From NCBI RefSeq assembly GCF_041583195.1, contig NZ_JBFHGL010000003.1, positions 186,001 through 250,000 on the forward strand: DNA of 64,000 bases. Direction: 5' to 3'. This stretch comes from Sulfurimonas sp. Lineage in GTDB: Bacteria > Campylobacterota > Campylobacteria > Campylobacterales > Sulfurimonadaceae. The notes under the pieces were generated by a model that ran no database searches, was not told where the DNA came from, and worked only from the letters and a program-made list of their open reading frames with translations. This document shows positions 9,316-18,131 of the stretch, piece by piece. The stretch's first letter is position 1, and each line of letters starts with the position of its first letter. The translations under genes and the position numbers were made by a program.

Positions 9316-9646
9316 GGTGTAATATAAGCCGAGTTTTGTTCTGATAGCATTAATCTACTACACTTTTTACAAAGTGTCTCTAGCGAAACAAAAGCATTAG
9401 TGTTATAAAAACACCATATAAGAGGCTAACCACTTGTTTCTTGCTGCCGTGTTGGGTTTACAAGCTCTCTATGTTACCATAAAGACTGGTGGTCTCTTAC
9501 ACCACCTTTTCACCATCACCAAAAAGGCTGTAATATTTCTGTTGCACTTTCCCTCGACTTACGCCGGTCATCAGTTAGATGAAACACTCTCTTATAGCAG
9601 CTCGGACTTTCCTATTGGTACAAACCAATTAACTATCTATTACACC
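9316..9646 (-). ncRNA. rnpB: RNase P RNA (catalytic RNA of tRNA 5' maturation)
   Basis: About 331 nt on the minus strand with the class A RNase P RNA signatures. Near the 5' end the segment GGAAAGTCCGAGC (9600-9612 region) corresponds to the conserved GAGGAAAGTCCGGGC. Near the 3' end CAGAACAAAACTCGGCTTAT (9323-9345 region) corresponds to the conserved ACAGAA...CCGGCTTAT element. The ends are set by helix P1: GGTGTAATA at 9638-9646 pairs with TATTACACC at 9316-9324. The gene is divergent from the TetR gene; its promoter lies in 9647-9700, next to the operator array. Confidence 0.93.
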
Positions 9647-9693
9647 TATAAAATTTTACATTTTTTTTCCTTTTAAGTGCCTTTTTTATTACA

Positions 9694-9803
9694 TGAACGA
9701 TTGTTCATTGCGTACTTATATTATATGAACACTTGTTCTTGTTAATATAAGGTTTAATTAACACTTGTTCATATATAATTACAAAGTAAAGAACATATGT
9801 TCA
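9694..9803. promoter_or_regulatory. Array of four 14-bp inverted-repeat operators with exact 32-bp spacing
   Basis: Four copies of a dyad with consensus TGAAC-N4-GTTCA are visible: TGAACGATTGTTCA at 9694-9707, TGAACACTTGTTCT at 9726-9739, TTAACACTTGTTCA at 9758-9771, and AGAACATATGTTCA at 9790-9803. The starts are 32 bp apart each time, that is about three helical turns, so all four sites face the same side of the DNA. The array fills the space between rnpB (minus) and the TetR gene (plus). The third and fourth sites flank a TATAAT at 9774-9779. Dyads of this size upstream of a TetR gene normally bind its own product; that assignment is inferred. Confidence 0.85.
9774..9779 (+). promoter_or_regulatory. 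Candidate -10 element of the tetR-family gene
   Basis: TATAAT lies 64 bp before the chosen start codon, between operator 3 (9758-9771) and operator 4 (9790-9803). Repressor bound at these sites would cover the -35/-10 spacer and the predicted start of transcription. No clear -35 is seen, which is usual for sigma-70 promoters of this phylum. Confidence 0.5.
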
Positions 9804-9842
9804 TATATCAAAAATCCCCTATTTTATGGAGTTTTATTAATC

Positions 9843-10430
9843 ATGACAACAAAAGAAAAAATATTAAAAAGTTCTACAAAACTATTTTGTGAGTTTGGAT
9901 ACAAAGCTACAAGTGTACGCAAAATTGCAGCGGAGGTAGGTATAAAACAGAGTGCACTATATAATCACTTTAAAAATAAAGAAGAGATCTTTTTGGATGT
10001 ATCTAAAAATATATTTAGTACACCCTTTTCTCTAAACGATGAAGATATAAAAGATAGTGCATTAAAAGGAAAAGCTTTTTTGACAAAGTATACTATGCAA
10101 TATAAACTACTTACGTTTGATAAAAACAACGAGAATATGTTTAGACTCTTAATGATAGAGCTTTTTTCAAATAAAGAGCTTAGAGAGCAGTTTATGAGTG
10201 AATTTAACGATAAAAACATAAAAGTGCTCTCAGAGGGCTTTTTTATAATGATGCAGAACTCTTTAATAAAAGCATCTGATCCAATGCTTATGGCTCATGA
10301 GTTTCTCTCCACCCTATTCTATATAAGACTACAAGTTACGATGTTAAGATTTGATTCTAAAGCTACTGATGGATTATCAACACAGTTTGAAAAACATGTG
10401 GATTTTTTCTGGGAAAATATAAAAGCATAA
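9843..10430 (+). CDS. TetR/AcrR family transcriptional regulator
   Basis: 195 residues from the ATG at 9843, which follows a GGAG ribosome site by 11 nt. An upstream in-frame ATG at 9765 would put operator 4 inside the coding region and adds a non-family extension, so I reject it. The N-terminal helix-turn-helix is typical: KILKSSTKLFCEFGYKATSV, then RKIAAEVGIKQSALYNHFKNKEEI (residues about 6-50). The remaining 145 residues are a helical ligand-binding domain. No efflux pump or enzyme gene is adjacent; the downstream genes are convergent. The likely targets are its own promoter and possibly distant genes, through the phased operator array upstream. Confidence 0.92.
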   Translation: MTTKEKILKSSTKLFCEFGYKATSVRKIAAEVGIKQSALYNHFKNKEEIFLDVSKNIFSTPFSLNDEDIKDSALKGKAFLTKYTMQYKLLTFDKNNENMFRLLMIELFSNKELREQFMSEFNDKNIKVLSEGFFIMMQNSLIKASDPMLMAHEFLSTLFYIRLQVTMLRFDSKATDGLSTQFEKHVDFFWENIKA

Positions 10431-10478
10431 GCATAATACTATTTCATATTGTTTAATATGAATAGTGTATATAAAAAA

Positions 10479-10498
10479 AGCAACCCCGCAAGGTTGCT
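10479..10498 (-). terminator. Rho-independent terminator of the oor operon
   Basis: On the minus strand the hairpin AGCAACC-TTGCGG-GGTTGCT (7-bp stem) is followed by seven T residues, 26 bp past the oorC stop codon. The other side lacks a T tract, so it serves the minus-strand operon. It also separates that operon from the convergent tetR-family gene. Confidence 0.9.
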
Positions 10499-10523
10499 AT
10501 ATATTAAGTATGAAAGAGCTTTA

Positions 10524-11078
10524 TTAAGCTAAAGCTTCTAATGCATATTTTTCACCAAGCTCGTAAGCTTTTTTATTAGCTTCATGTACTTTTGGTGGTA
10601 CTTTTGAAAGCATAATGTTAATTAGGTGATCTTTTTCAATTGCTTTCATCATAGTGTTAGCAATTGCTAATGCAACAACAGATTGAGTAATAACATTACC
10701 AACCTCTTCTTTTGCAATAGTAATAATTGGAATCTCATAAATATTCCAGTTTTTTCTATCTTCTTCAGTTGGAGTAATAAGGTTTGGATCAATTACGATT
10801 GTTCCACCTTTTGATACACCGTTTTTAAATAGATCAAAAGAAACTTGTGCAACTGAAAGCATAAAGTCAATTTCACCATCATTTGCATATGGGTAGTAGA
10901 TCTCTTCATCATCTAAAGTAATATCAACAACTGTCGGACCACCACGAACTTGTGATGTATATGTAGCTGTCTTAAGTCCGTGACCACCAGCTTTGATTTT
11001 TGCAGCTGCAAAAATCTCACCTGCAAGAAGAACACCCTGTCCACCAACACCTGTAAATCTCATTAAAGTTCTAGCCAT
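10524..11078 (-). CDS. oorC: 2-oxoglutarate:ferredoxin oxidoreductase, gamma subunit
   Basis: 184-residue gamma-domain subunit of the CoA-acylating 2-oxoacid oxidoreductase. The N-terminus MARTLMRFTGVGGQGVLLAG has the GxGGQGxxxxG motif of the family, and TSQVRGGPTVVDI follows near residues 41-53. The complex converts 2-oxoglutarate + CoA to succinyl-CoA + CO2 with ferredoxin or flavodoxin, and can run in the carboxylating direction in reductive TCA bacteria. Last gene of oorDABC; the order D-A-B-C is the one known from Campylobacter and Helicobacter. It is followed by a clear terminator. Confidence 0.95.
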   Translation of the reverse strand: MARTLMRFTGVGGQGVLLAGEIFAAAKIKAGGHGLKTATYTSQVRGGPTVVDITLDDEEIYYPYANDGEIDFMLSVAQVSFDLFKNGVSKGGTIVIDPNLITPTEEDRKNWNIYEIPIITIAKEEVGNVITQSVVALAIANTMMKAIEKDHLINIMLSKVPPKVHEANKKAYELGEKYALEALA

Positions 11079-11089
11079 TGTGTTTCTCC

Positions 11090-11947
11090 TTATATTTTCT
11101 TAACAAAGTCATTTTGAGTAATTAAACCACGCTTACCTTGCTGTGCAGCTTTAATATCTTCATACATATCACAGTATTCACGTGCTTCTGTATCTTCTTT
11201 TAATACACCAGTAGGAAGTAAGTTTAATTGCTCTTCTTCACTTAAAGCATCATATTTTTTCTTAGCCATAGTAATAGAGTCAATCCACTCTAAGTTTTCC
11301 ATAGCATTTTTCATTTGGTTTTTACGACCAAGGTTAATATGACAGTTAGAAAGTACTTCTAAGAAAGAGAAACCTTTATGCTCTAAAGCTTTAATCATAA
11401 CTTTCTCTAATTTCTTAGGATCTAGCATAGTCTCACGAGCAACAAAAGATGCACCAGAAGCTATAGCTAAATTAGAAGCATCAAAAGTTGGATCGATATT
11501 ACCAGCTTTTTGAGAAACTGTCCACATACCTTGAGGAGTAGTTGGAGAAGTTTGAGAATTTGTTAAACCATAGATAAAGTTATTAATAACGATTAAAGTC
11601 ATATCTATATTTCTTCTACAACCGTGAATTGTATGGTTACCACCAATTGCAAGTGCATCACCATCACCAGCTACACAAACAACTAATTTGTCTGGATTAG
11701 CAAGTTTTACACCTGTTGCGAATGCTACAGTACGACCGTGAGTTGTGTGAACTGTATTGAAGTCTACATAAGAAGAGAATCTTCCTGAACAACCGATACC
11801 AGATACAACACAAACGTCATCTTGGCTTACACCAATTTTATCAACTGCACGGATGAATGCTTTTAATATAACACCATCACCACAACCCCAACACCATAGT
11901 GTCGGCATTTTTTCAAGTCTTAAATATTTATCGTAATTAAATGCCAT
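11090..11947 (-). CDS. oorB: 2-oxoglutarate:ferredoxin oxidoreductase, beta subunit (TPP and Fe-S binding)
   Basis: 285 residues carrying the thiamine diphosphate site: VAGDGDALAIGGNH, then about 30 residues on VINNFIYGLTNSQTSPTT. Cluster ligands are seen as CWGCG (Cys19, Cys22), Cys53 in GIGCSGR and a later Cys in LSNCHINLG. Together with OorA this forms the catalytic core that decarboxylates or carboxylates at the 2-oxo carbon. One base separates the oorA stop from this gene, and 11 bp separate it from oorC, so translation is tightly coupled. Confidence 0.95.
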   Translation of the reverse strand: MAFNYDKYLRLEKMPTLWCWGCGDGVILKAFIRAVDKIGVSQDDVCVVSGIGCSGRFSSYVDFNTVHTTHGRTVAFATGVKLANPDKLVVCVAGDGDALAIGGNHTIHGCRRNIDMTLIVINNFIYGLTNSQTSPTTPQGMWTVSQKAGNIDPTFDASNLAIASGASFVARETMLDPKKLEKVMIKALEHKGFSFLEVLSNCHINLGRKNQMKNAMENLEWIDSITMAKKKYDALSEEEQLNLLPTGVLKEDTEAREYCDMYEDIKAAQQGKRGLITQNDFVKKI

Positions 11948-11948
11948 A

Positions 11949-13097
11949 TTAGAATACCTCTTTTACTTTATTTACAATTTCGTATGGAGAAAGTGCTCTA
12001 CCGTTAACTTTATAAAGACCTTCAATATCAAGTCTTTGAGAAACTCTCTCTACCTCTTCAGTATATTGTCTAATGTTTAACTCAACACATAAAACATTTT
12101 TAACTTTGTCTGTAAAATGCTTGATTCTCTCAGCAGGTGATGGCCATAAAGTGATTGGTCTAAATAAACCAGCTTTAATACCATCAGCTCTTAAGTGACG
12201 AATCGCCTCTTTAGCTGCAAGTGAAACTGAACCGTAAGCGATGATTAATACATCGTTTTCTTCTAGATCATCACACATAAACTCTTCGTTAAGCTCTAAC
12301 TCATCAGTATGAGCCATAACTTTATCTTCAAGTCTTTGAATAAGTTTTCTACAAGTCTCAATTTCCTCAGTTGGGAAACCTTTTGCATCATGGTGAAGAC
12401 CAGTAAAGTGGTATCTATAACCTTTAAACATAGGGTTAAGTACAGCTGCTTCAGTTGGACCACACTCATATGGACGGTAATCTTCAGGAGCACCATCAAA
12501 AGTTTTACGAGGTACAATTCCAGCTTTTACATCTTCAGGAGTTGGTAACATTGCTTTACCATGCATGTGACCTAAAGTCTCATCAGTTAAAACAAAAACA
12601 GGTTGCATAAAACGATCTGCTAAGTTAAATGCACGTACAACTTCAGTGTAACACTCAGCTAAAGTACCTGCACATAAAGTGATTGAACGGTAGTCACCGT
12701 GAGACGGGTTTTTAGCTTGACGAACGTCACCTTGAGATACACGAGTCGGTAAACCAGTTGATGGACCACCACGCATAACGTTTACAACTACTAAAGGAAC
12801 CTCTGCCATTTGAGCAAGACCTAAGTTTTCAGCTTTTAGTGAAATACCAGGACCTGAAGTTGCAGTCATAGTACGAACACCACTCATACCAGCACCGATA
12901 GCTGCTGCTACACCAGCAATCTCATCTTCCATCTGAATCGCAGCACCACCGTTCTTTGGTAAAAGATCAGAGATAGTGTGCATTACCTCAGATGATGGAG
13001 TAATTGGATACCCACCAAAAAATTCACAACCAGCATCTACAGCTGCAATAGCAGCTAAATCATTACCAGTAGATATTACTTCTCTTAATTCTGCCAT
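11949..13097 (-). CDS. oorA: 2-oxoglutarate:ferredoxin oxidoreductase, alpha subunit
   Basis: 382 residues. The N-terminal pyrimidine-binding domain shows GNDLAAIAAVDAGCEFFGGYPITPSSE and IQMEDEIAGVAAAIGAGMSG, the segment with the Glu that activates TPP. The TSGPGISLKAENLGLAQMAE stretch is also conserved. The C-terminal domain II (from about residue 270) has ENDVLIIAYGSVSLAAKEAI. It partners OorB. The first codon overlaps the last base of oorD, giving coupled translation. Length and order match the Campylobacter/Helicobacter Oor enzyme rather than the pyruvate enzyme Por. Confidence 0.95.
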   Translation of the reverse strand: MAELREVISTGNDLAAIAAVDAGCEFFGGYPITPSSEVMHTISDLLPKNGGAAIQMEDEIAGVAAAIGAGMSGVRTMTATSGPGISLKAENLGLAQMAEVPLVVVNVMRGGPSTGLPTRVSQGDVRQAKNPSHGDYRSITLCAGTLAECYTEVVRAFNLADRFMQPVFVLTDETLGHMHGKAMLPTPEDVKAGIVPRKTFDGAPEDYRPYECGPTEAAVLNPMFKGYRYHFTGLHHDAKGFPTEEIETCRKLIQRLEDKVMAHTDELELNEEFMCDDLEENDVLIIAYGSVSLAAKEAIRHLRADGIKAGLFRPITLWPSPAERIKHFTDKVKNVLCVELNIRQYTEEVERVSQRLDIEGLYKVNGRALSPYEIVNKVKEVF

Positions 13098-13444
13098 TAT
13101 TTCGCTCCTTGCTCAAGTGACATATAGTTGTTTGCAACAATTTTTGCCTGACGCTCTTTAGCTTCATCAGTAAGTTTTGCAAAGCTATAGCCAGCTTCTT
13201 TAAATTCTTTTTTGTCTGCTACATATATAGCGAAGTCTGGACATGTAAGTTCACACTCCATACAACCTATACATGCTTCTGGATGATCAACAGAGATCAT
13301 TGCACCTAAAGTTGATGTTGATTCATATTTCATTCCAAGTACACCTGAAGGACATACTGATACACAGATGTCACACGCTTTACAGTTGTCTGTATTTACC
13401 CATACCGGTTGATCACCTGGATTTACCATCGGACTTGCTGCCAT
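13097..13444 (-). CDS. oorD: 2-oxoglutarate:ferredoxin oxidoreductase, delta (ferredoxin-like) subunit
   Basis: 115-residue polyferredoxin subunit. Two [4Fe-4S] motifs are clear: CKACDICVSVCPSG near residues 23-36 and CIGCMECELTCPD near 58-70. It passes electrons between the OorAB catalytic core and free ferredoxin. It is the first gene of oorDABC, with the overlap to oorA described there. The 174 bp upstream carry two double GTTAC boxes that may control the whole operon. Confidence 0.95.
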   Translation of the reverse strand: MAASPMVNPGDQPVWVNTDNCKACDICVSVCPSGVLGMKYESTSTLGAMISVDHPEACIGCMECELTCPDFAIYVADKKEFKEAGYSFAKLTDEAKERQAKIVANNYMSLEQGAK

Positions 13445-13575
13445 ATTTTCTCCTAATTTTTAATATTAAGTCTAGTTACTAATATTTATAATTATTGACT
13501 TAACTTTGTTATCCCCAAAAGAATAACCTAATTTTTATTAAACTAACTCTATTTGTGCTACTGACGCTTCAATGT

Positions 13576-13622
13576 GTAACCTAAAGTTACACATAAAAGC
13601 TCACACTGTTACCTTTAGTTAC
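13576..13622 (-). promoter_or_regulatory. Paired GTTAC-type boxes upstream of oorD
   Basis: Box A reads GTAAC-CTAAA-GTTAC at 13576-13590 and is extended by TGT/ACA to longer arms (13573-13593). Box B reads GTTAC-CTTTA-GTTAC at 13608-13622 and overlaps the sucD stop codon. Half-sites within each box repeat with a 10-bp period and the two boxes start 32 bp apart. They lie 132-178 bp upstream of the oorD start. A related pair is present upstream of acnB, so a common regulator of TCA genes is likely. Confidence 0.6.
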
Positions 13623-14491
13623 TTCTTTAAAACCTCTGCTACAGCTTTTCCAATCTCAGCAGGAGAAACTACAACTTTAACACCAGCTGCTTCAAGAGCT
13701 GCCATCTTCTCTGCTGCAGTTCCAGCACCACCAGATACGATAGCACCAGCGTGACCCATACGTTTACCTTTAGGTGCTGTTTGACCAGCAATAAAAGCAA
13801 CAACAGGCTTAGTAATATTTTCTTTAATAAAAGCTGCCGCTTGAATCTCAAGATCTCCACCGATTTCACCGATCATAACGATTGCTTCAGTTTCTGGATC
13901 AGCTTCAAACATTGGTAACAGTTGCTTGTATGAAAGACCGATAATTGGATCTCCACCGATACCTACAGCTGTTGTAATACCAAAACCTTCTTTACATACT
14001 TGGTTTGCACCTTCATATGTTAATGTACCAGACTTTGAAATAAGCCCTACATTACCTTTTTTGAAAATCATACCAGGCATGATTCCAATTTTACACTCTT
14101 CAGCAGTGATGATACCAGGACAGTTTGGCCCAATTGTTTTCATACCGTGTTTATTAGCATAAGCTTTTGCAGCTTGCATATCACGAACAGGAGCACCTTC
14201 TGTAATAATTACAGCTAGTTCAATTCCTGCTTCAGCAGCTTCCATTACAGCATCTGCAACAAAAACAGGCGGAACAAATATCATAGATACAGTAGCACCT
14301 GTATTTTTTACAGCATCACTTACTGTATTGAAAACCGGTTTACCTAGGTGTTCTTGACCACCTTTATTTGGTGTAACACCACCAACGATGTTAGTACCGT
14401 ATGCTATACATTGCTCAGCATGGAAAGTACCCTCTTTACCTGTAAAACCTTGAACTATTACTTTTGTATCTTTGTTTACTAAAATACTCAT
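13619..14491 (-). CDS. sucD: Succinyl-CoA synthetase, alpha subunit (ADP/GDP-forming)
   Basis: 290 residues. Interconverts succinate + CoA + NTP and succinyl-CoA. The CoA-binding domain begins [12 protein letters not shown] (residues 13-24), and the phosphohistidine loop [13 protein letters not shown] puts His247 at the active site. Only 5 bp separate it from sucC. The genes downstream (oorDABC) use the succinyl-CoA made here if the cycle runs reductively. A GTTAC box covers its stop codon. Confidence 0.96.
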   Translation of the reverse strand: MSILVNKDTKVIVQGFTGKEGTFHAEQCIAYGTNIVGGVTPNKGGQEHLGKPVFNTVSDAVKNTGATVSMIFVPPVFVADAVMEAAEAGIELAVIITEGAPVRDMQAAKAYANKHGMKTIGPNCPGIITAEECKIGIMPGMIFKKGNVGLISKSGTLTYEGANQVCKEGFGITTAVGIGGDPIIGLSYKQLLPMFEADPETEAIVMIGEIGGDLEIQAAAFIKENITKPVVAFIAGQTAPKGKRMGHAGAIVSGGAGTAAEKMAALEAAGVKVVVSPAEIGKAVAEVLKK

Positions 14492-14496
14492 TTAAA

Positions 14497-15666
14497 TTAT
14501 TCTCCCTTCGCTGCAGCTACTGCTTTTGCAGCACCATCAGCTAAATCAGTTGCAGCTATTACATTTGAAATATTTGCATTTTTAAGAATCTCTGCAGCTT
14601 CAGGTGCATTAGTTCCATCAAGACGAACAACAACAGGTACACGTACATCTACCATTTTAGTTGCTTCTAAAATACCATTTGCAATACGATCACATCTAAC
14701 AATTCCACCAAAAATGTTTACGAAGATTGCTTTAACATTTTGGTTTTTAAGAATGATTTCAAAACCTTTAGCAACAGTCTCTGCATTAGCTTTACCACCA
14801 ACATCAAGGAAGTTAGCAGGTGTACCACCCATATGGTTAATTGTATCCATAGTACCCATTGCAAGACCTGCACCGTTTACCATACAACCAATTTCACCAT
14901 CAAGTGATACATATGAAAGTCCATATTGACTTGCTTCACGCTCGTCAGGATCTTCCTCTGTGATATCTCTCATATCTTCGATATCTGGGTGACGTCCAAG
15001 AGCTGAATCATCAAATCCCATCTTACCATCAAGTGCCAAGAAATCTCCTGCACCAGTTTTGATTAGAGGGTTAATTTCGATCATCTCTGCATCGTTTTCC
15101 ATATATACATTATATAAAGCTGCAGCAAACTTGATAAATTTACCTTGTTCCTCTTTTGGAAGACCTAGACCAAATGCTAACTCACGACCGTGGAAACCTT
15201 GAAAACCTATAGCTGGATCAACAGCTACTTTTACGATTTTCTCAGGAGTTTCTTCAGCTACTTTTTCAATCTCCATACCACCTTCAGTAGAAGCCATAAT
15301 AACAGGCATCTCTTTAGCACGATCAAGAACTACACCAAGGTAGAATTCATCTTTAATGTCAGCACCCTCTTCTATGTATACTTTATGTACCTCTTTACCT
15401 TCAGGACCTGTTTGGTGAGTTACAAGTTGCATGTGAAGAATTTCACCAGCTAACTGCTCAACTTCAGAAATAGACTTAGCAAGTTTAACACCACCGCCAA
15501 GACCACGTCCACCTGCATGGATTTGAGCTTTAACAACCCAAACTTTTCCACCTAACTCGTGTGCAGCAGCAACAGCTTGCGCTGGTGTGTTAGCAACAAT
15601 TCCTCTTGGTGTTGGTACACCATATTTAGCAAAAATTTGTTTTGCTTGATATTCATGTATATTCAT
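14497..15666 (-). CDS. sucC: Succinyl-CoA synthetase, beta subunit
   Basis: 389 residues with an ATP-grasp fold. The N-terminus [20 protein letters not shown] and the segment [19 protein letters not shown] (nucleotide and Mg site) are typical. The C-terminal ligase domain has [16 protein letters not shown]. It forms the alpha2beta2 or alpha-beta enzyme with SucD. It follows fumarase beta by 27 bp with a GGAG-type ribosome site and is part of the mdh-fum-suc transcript. Confidence 0.96.
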   Translation of the reverse strand: MNIHEYQAKQIFAKYGVPTPRGIVANTPAQAVAAAHELGGKVWVVKAQIHAGGRGLGGGVKLAKSISEVEQLAGEILHMQLVTHQTGPEGKEVHKVYIEEGADIKDEFYLGVVLDRAKEMPVIMASTEGGMEIEKVAEETPEKIVKVAVDPAIGFQGFHGRELAFGLGLPKEEQGKFIKFAAALYNVYMENDAEMIEINPLIKTGAGDFLALDGKMGFDDSALGRHPDIEDMRDITEEDPDEREASQYGLSYVSLDGEIGCMVNGAGLAMGTMDTINHMGGTPANFLDVGGKANAETVAKGFEIILKNQNVKAIFVNIFGGIVRCDRIANGILEATKMVDVRVPVVVRLDGTNAPEAAEILKNANISNVIAATDLADGAAKAVAAAKGE

Positions 15667-15693
15667 TCAATCTCCTTGTTTTGAAATGTGTTT

Positions 15694-16251
15694 TTATTTA
15701 ACTTCGTATTGTTCACGACCCATTTGATAAAGGTCGTTTCCGTATGTATCGTTTACTACTGTAACCGGAAAGTCTTTTACTGTTAATTTTCTAACAGCTT
15801 CTGGACCAAGTTCAGGATACGCAATTACTTCGGCACTTGTAATTTGTTTTCCAAGTAAAGCACCTGCTCCACCTGTTGCACCAAAGTAAATTCCTCCGTA
15901 TTCCTTACAAGCATCTTTTACTTCTTGATTTCTTTTACCCTTACCAATCATACCTTTTGAGCCATGCTTAAGCATTGTCGGAGAGTATGAATCCATACGA
16001 TAAGATGTAGTAGGGCCTGCACTTCCTATTGGATCACCAGGTTTAGGAGGTGTTGGTCCAACGAAGTAAATAACACTTCCTTCTAAATCAAATGGAAGTT
16101 CTTCACCTGCTTCAATTAAGTCAACAAGTTTTTTATGAGCCGCATCACGAGCCGTATATATAGTTCCGCTTAAATATACAATATCACCTGCTTTAAGGCT
16201 TCTTGTAGTTTCTTCAGTAAGTGGTGTAGTTAAATTATATGTTTTACTCAT
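15694..16251 (-). CDS. fumB: Fumarate hydratase class I, beta (C-terminal) subunit
   Basis: 185 residues of the Fe-S hydro-lyase beta-domain family (fumarase / L-tartrate dehydratase). Conserved segments are GDIVYLSGTIYTARDAAHKK, GPTTSYRMDSYSPTMLKHG and GKGKRNQEV. The subunit carries much of the substrate pocket while the alpha subunit binds the oxygen-sensitive cluster. The adjacent malate dehydrogenase gene supports fumarase rather than tartrate dehydratase. It is 10 bp downstream of the alpha-subunit gene. The gene symbol follows the split-fumarase convention, not E. coli fumB. Confidence 0.9.
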   Translation of the reverse strand: MSKTYNLTTPLTEETTRSLKAGDIVYLSGTIYTARDAAHKKLVDLIEAGEELPFDLEGSVIYFVGPTPPKPGDPIGSAGPTTSYRMDSYSPTMLKHGSKGMIGKGKRNQEVKDACKEYGGIYFGATGGAGALLGKQITSAEVIAYPELGPEAVRKLTVKDFPVTVVNDTYGNDLYQMGREQYEVK

Positions 16252-16261
16252 CCCTTACCCC

Positions 16262-17113
16262 TTATATTGTAATATGTGTGTGACGTGAAGAGTGACACTG
16301 TACATTTACTGAAACCGGCAGAGAAGCAATATGGCAAGGGTTAGATTCAATATGTACAGCTAAAGCTGTTTGTGTACCACCCATACCCATAGAACCAATT
16401 CCAAGATTATTAATCTCTTTCATCATTCTTTCTTCAAGTTCAGCCATCTCAGGATCTTCGTTTTTAGTACCAAGATCACGGAAAAGTGCGTGTTTAGAAC
16501 TAATTGCAGCTTTTTCAAATGTACCACCTATTCCAACACCTACAGTGATTGGAGGACATGGGTTTGGTCCAGCATCGCTAATACACTCTTTTACAAACTC
16601 AACTACACCATCTTTACCAGCAGCAGGTGGGAATACACGAGCACGTGACACATTCTCACTACCTCCGCCTTTTGCAGCGTATTCAATCTCTATTTTATCA
16701 CCTTCAACTATGTCAAAGTGGATAATTGCAGGAAGGTTATAACCAACTGTATCTTTTAAGTTTGCACGAGAAAAAGGCTCACATGTAGAAGCTCTTAAAT
16801 AACCTTCAGTATAACCTTTTTCAGTACCTTCATTGATAGCATCTTTTAATAATCCGCCTACAACTTTAACATCAGCGCCAACTTTTACAAAAAATACAGC
16901 TAAACCTGTATCTTGGCATAGAGGACGAGCCTCGCTACTTGCAATATCAGCATTTTCAAGTAGCTGTTTTAAAACCTCTTTACTTACAGGGCTTTTTTCA
17001 TTTTCATAAGCTGCTTTCATGGCATTTAAAGCATCTTCTGGCAAGTTAGAGGCAGAATAAACTATAATGTCTCTAACATTTTTTACGATCTCTTCGTATG
17101 CAATTTCACGCAT
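16262..17113 (-). CDS. fumA: Fumarate hydratase class I, alpha (N-terminal, [4Fe-4S]) subunit
   Basis: 283 residues. Candidate cluster ligands are Cys66 in ARPLCQDTG, Cys186 in AGPNPCPPITVG and a Cys in the C-terminal NVQCHSSRH segment. The dehydratase reversibly hydrates fumarate to malate and works in the cytoplasm. The start codon shares its last base with the end of the mdh stop (TAATG-type junction), so translation is coupled to mdh. Two-subunit class I fumarases are usual in Campylobacterota that run a reductive TCA cycle. Confidence 0.92.
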   Translation of the reverse strand: MREIAYEEIVKNVRDIIVYSASNLPEDALNAMKAAYENEKSPVSKEVLKQLLENADIASSEARPLCQDTGLAVFFVKVGADVKVVGGLLKDAINEGTEKGYTEGYLRASTCEPFSRANLKDTVGYNLPAIIHFDIVEGDKIEIEYAAKGGGSENVSRARVFPPAAGKDGVVEFVKECISDAGPNPCPPITVGVGIGGTFEKAAISSKHALFRDLGTKNEDPEMAELEERMMKEINNLGIGSMGMGGTQTALAVHIESNPCHIASLPVSVNVQCHSSRHTHITI

Positions 17114-18072
17114 TATTTAGTTTCCTCAAAAAATTTATGTTTATTTAGTGAATCAATTAATTCTTGAACAGAATCACAAGAATTTTTAAACATCTCTTTC
17201 TCTTTTTCATCTAGTGTTACTTCAATGATCTTCTCAGCTCCATTTGCACCAAGCATTACAGGAACACCTGAAACAACATCACTGTATCCATACTCACCTT
17301 CTAGACAAACTGCACAAGGATGAATTTGCTTAGTATCTTTTAAAATAGCTTCAACCATAATAGCTGTAGATTTAGCAGGTGCATAATATGCTGAACCTGT
17401 TTTTAAATAACCAACTATCTCTGCACCACCATGACGTGTACGATTTACAATCTCGTTTATCTCATCACTAGTTAAAACATCTGAAAGAGGTACACCAGCT
17501 ACTGTTGAGTAACGAGGTAATGGAACCATGTCATCACCATGACCACCCATAACAGATGCACGAATCTGACCCCCACCGTATCCAAGTTTTTCCTGAATAA
17601 ATGCTGCCATACGAGAACTATCTAAAATACCAGCCATACCAATAACGCGACTTCTATCAAAACCACTCTCTTTTAATGCAACATAAGTCATTGCATCAAG
17701 TGGATTTGAAACCATAATAATTATCGCATTTGGAGAGTATTTTGCTATTCCGCCAATAACATCTCTAGTAATGTTTGCATTTGTCATAAGTAAATCATCA
17801 CGACTCATCCCAGGTAAACGAGGACTACCAGCTGTTACAACAACAACATCACAATCAGTAAGTTGAGACATGTCTTCTGCAACTGTAACAACAGTGTGAC
17901 TTCTTACTGCAGCAGCAGCTTGAGACATATCAAGGGCTTTACCTTTAGCTACTTCGATTTTGTTGTCACGTAAAATAATTTCATGACAAGAACCAAGCAT
18001 AGCTAACGAGTATGCAACTGTAGCACCAACATTTCCGGCACCTACTATTCCTACTCTTTTTCCTTTACTCAT
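17113..18072 (-). CDS. mdh: Malate dehydrogenase (LDH/MDH superfamily)
   Basis: 319 residues. The NAD-binding loop is [17 protein letters not shown] (residues 8-24), followed by the mobile loop [15 protein letters not shown] with substrate-binding Arg residues. [14 protein letters not shown] and the catalytic His in [14 protein letters not shown] are intact. It is the first gene of the mdh-fumAB-sucCD-oorDABC series. A TATAAT lies 27 bp upstream of the start and an AAGGAG ribosome site precedes the ATG. The icd terminator sits just upstream, so the series starts its own transcript here. Confidence 0.96.
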   Translation of the reverse strand: MSKGKRVGIVGAGNVGATVAYSLAMLGSCHEIILRDNKIEVAKGKALDMSQAAAAVRSHTVVTVAEDMSQLTDCDVVVVTAGSPRLPGMSRDDLLMTNANITRDVIGGIAKYSPNAIIIMVSNPLDAMTYVALKESGFDRSRVIGMAGILDSSRMAAFIQEKLGYGGGQIRASVMGGHGDDMVPLPRYSTVAGVPLSDVLTSDEINEIVNRTRHGGAEIVGYLKTGSAYYAPAKSTAIMVEAILKDTKQIHPCAVCLEGEYGYSDVVSGVPVMLGANGAEKIIEVTLDEKEKEMFKNSCDSVQELIDSLNKHKFFEETK

Positions 18073-18099
18073 ACATACTCCTTTAAAAATTTTGCTTCT

Positions 18100-18105
18100 A
18101 TTATA
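18100..18105 (-). promoter_or_regulatory. Candidate -10 element for the mdh-fum-suc(-oor) operon
   Basis: TATAAT on the minus strand, 27 bp upstream of the mdh ATG and downstream of the icd terminator at 18132-18163. No conserved -35 is obvious. The placement gives a short leader ending in an AAGGAG ribosome site. Confidence 0.55.
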
Positions 18106-18131
18106 AAACTAATAACTAGTTTCATAAAAAA

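Noticed and set aside
9694-9803. Regularly spaced repeats considered as a small CRISPR array
   Set aside because: Units are 14-bp imperfect dyads with 18-bp gaps, too short for repeats and spacers; no cas genes are present and the array ends at a TetR start.
9765-9842. Upstream start giving the TetR protein a 26-residue extension
   Set aside because: It would place an operator and the ribosome site inside the coding region, and the family begins near the ATG at 9843.
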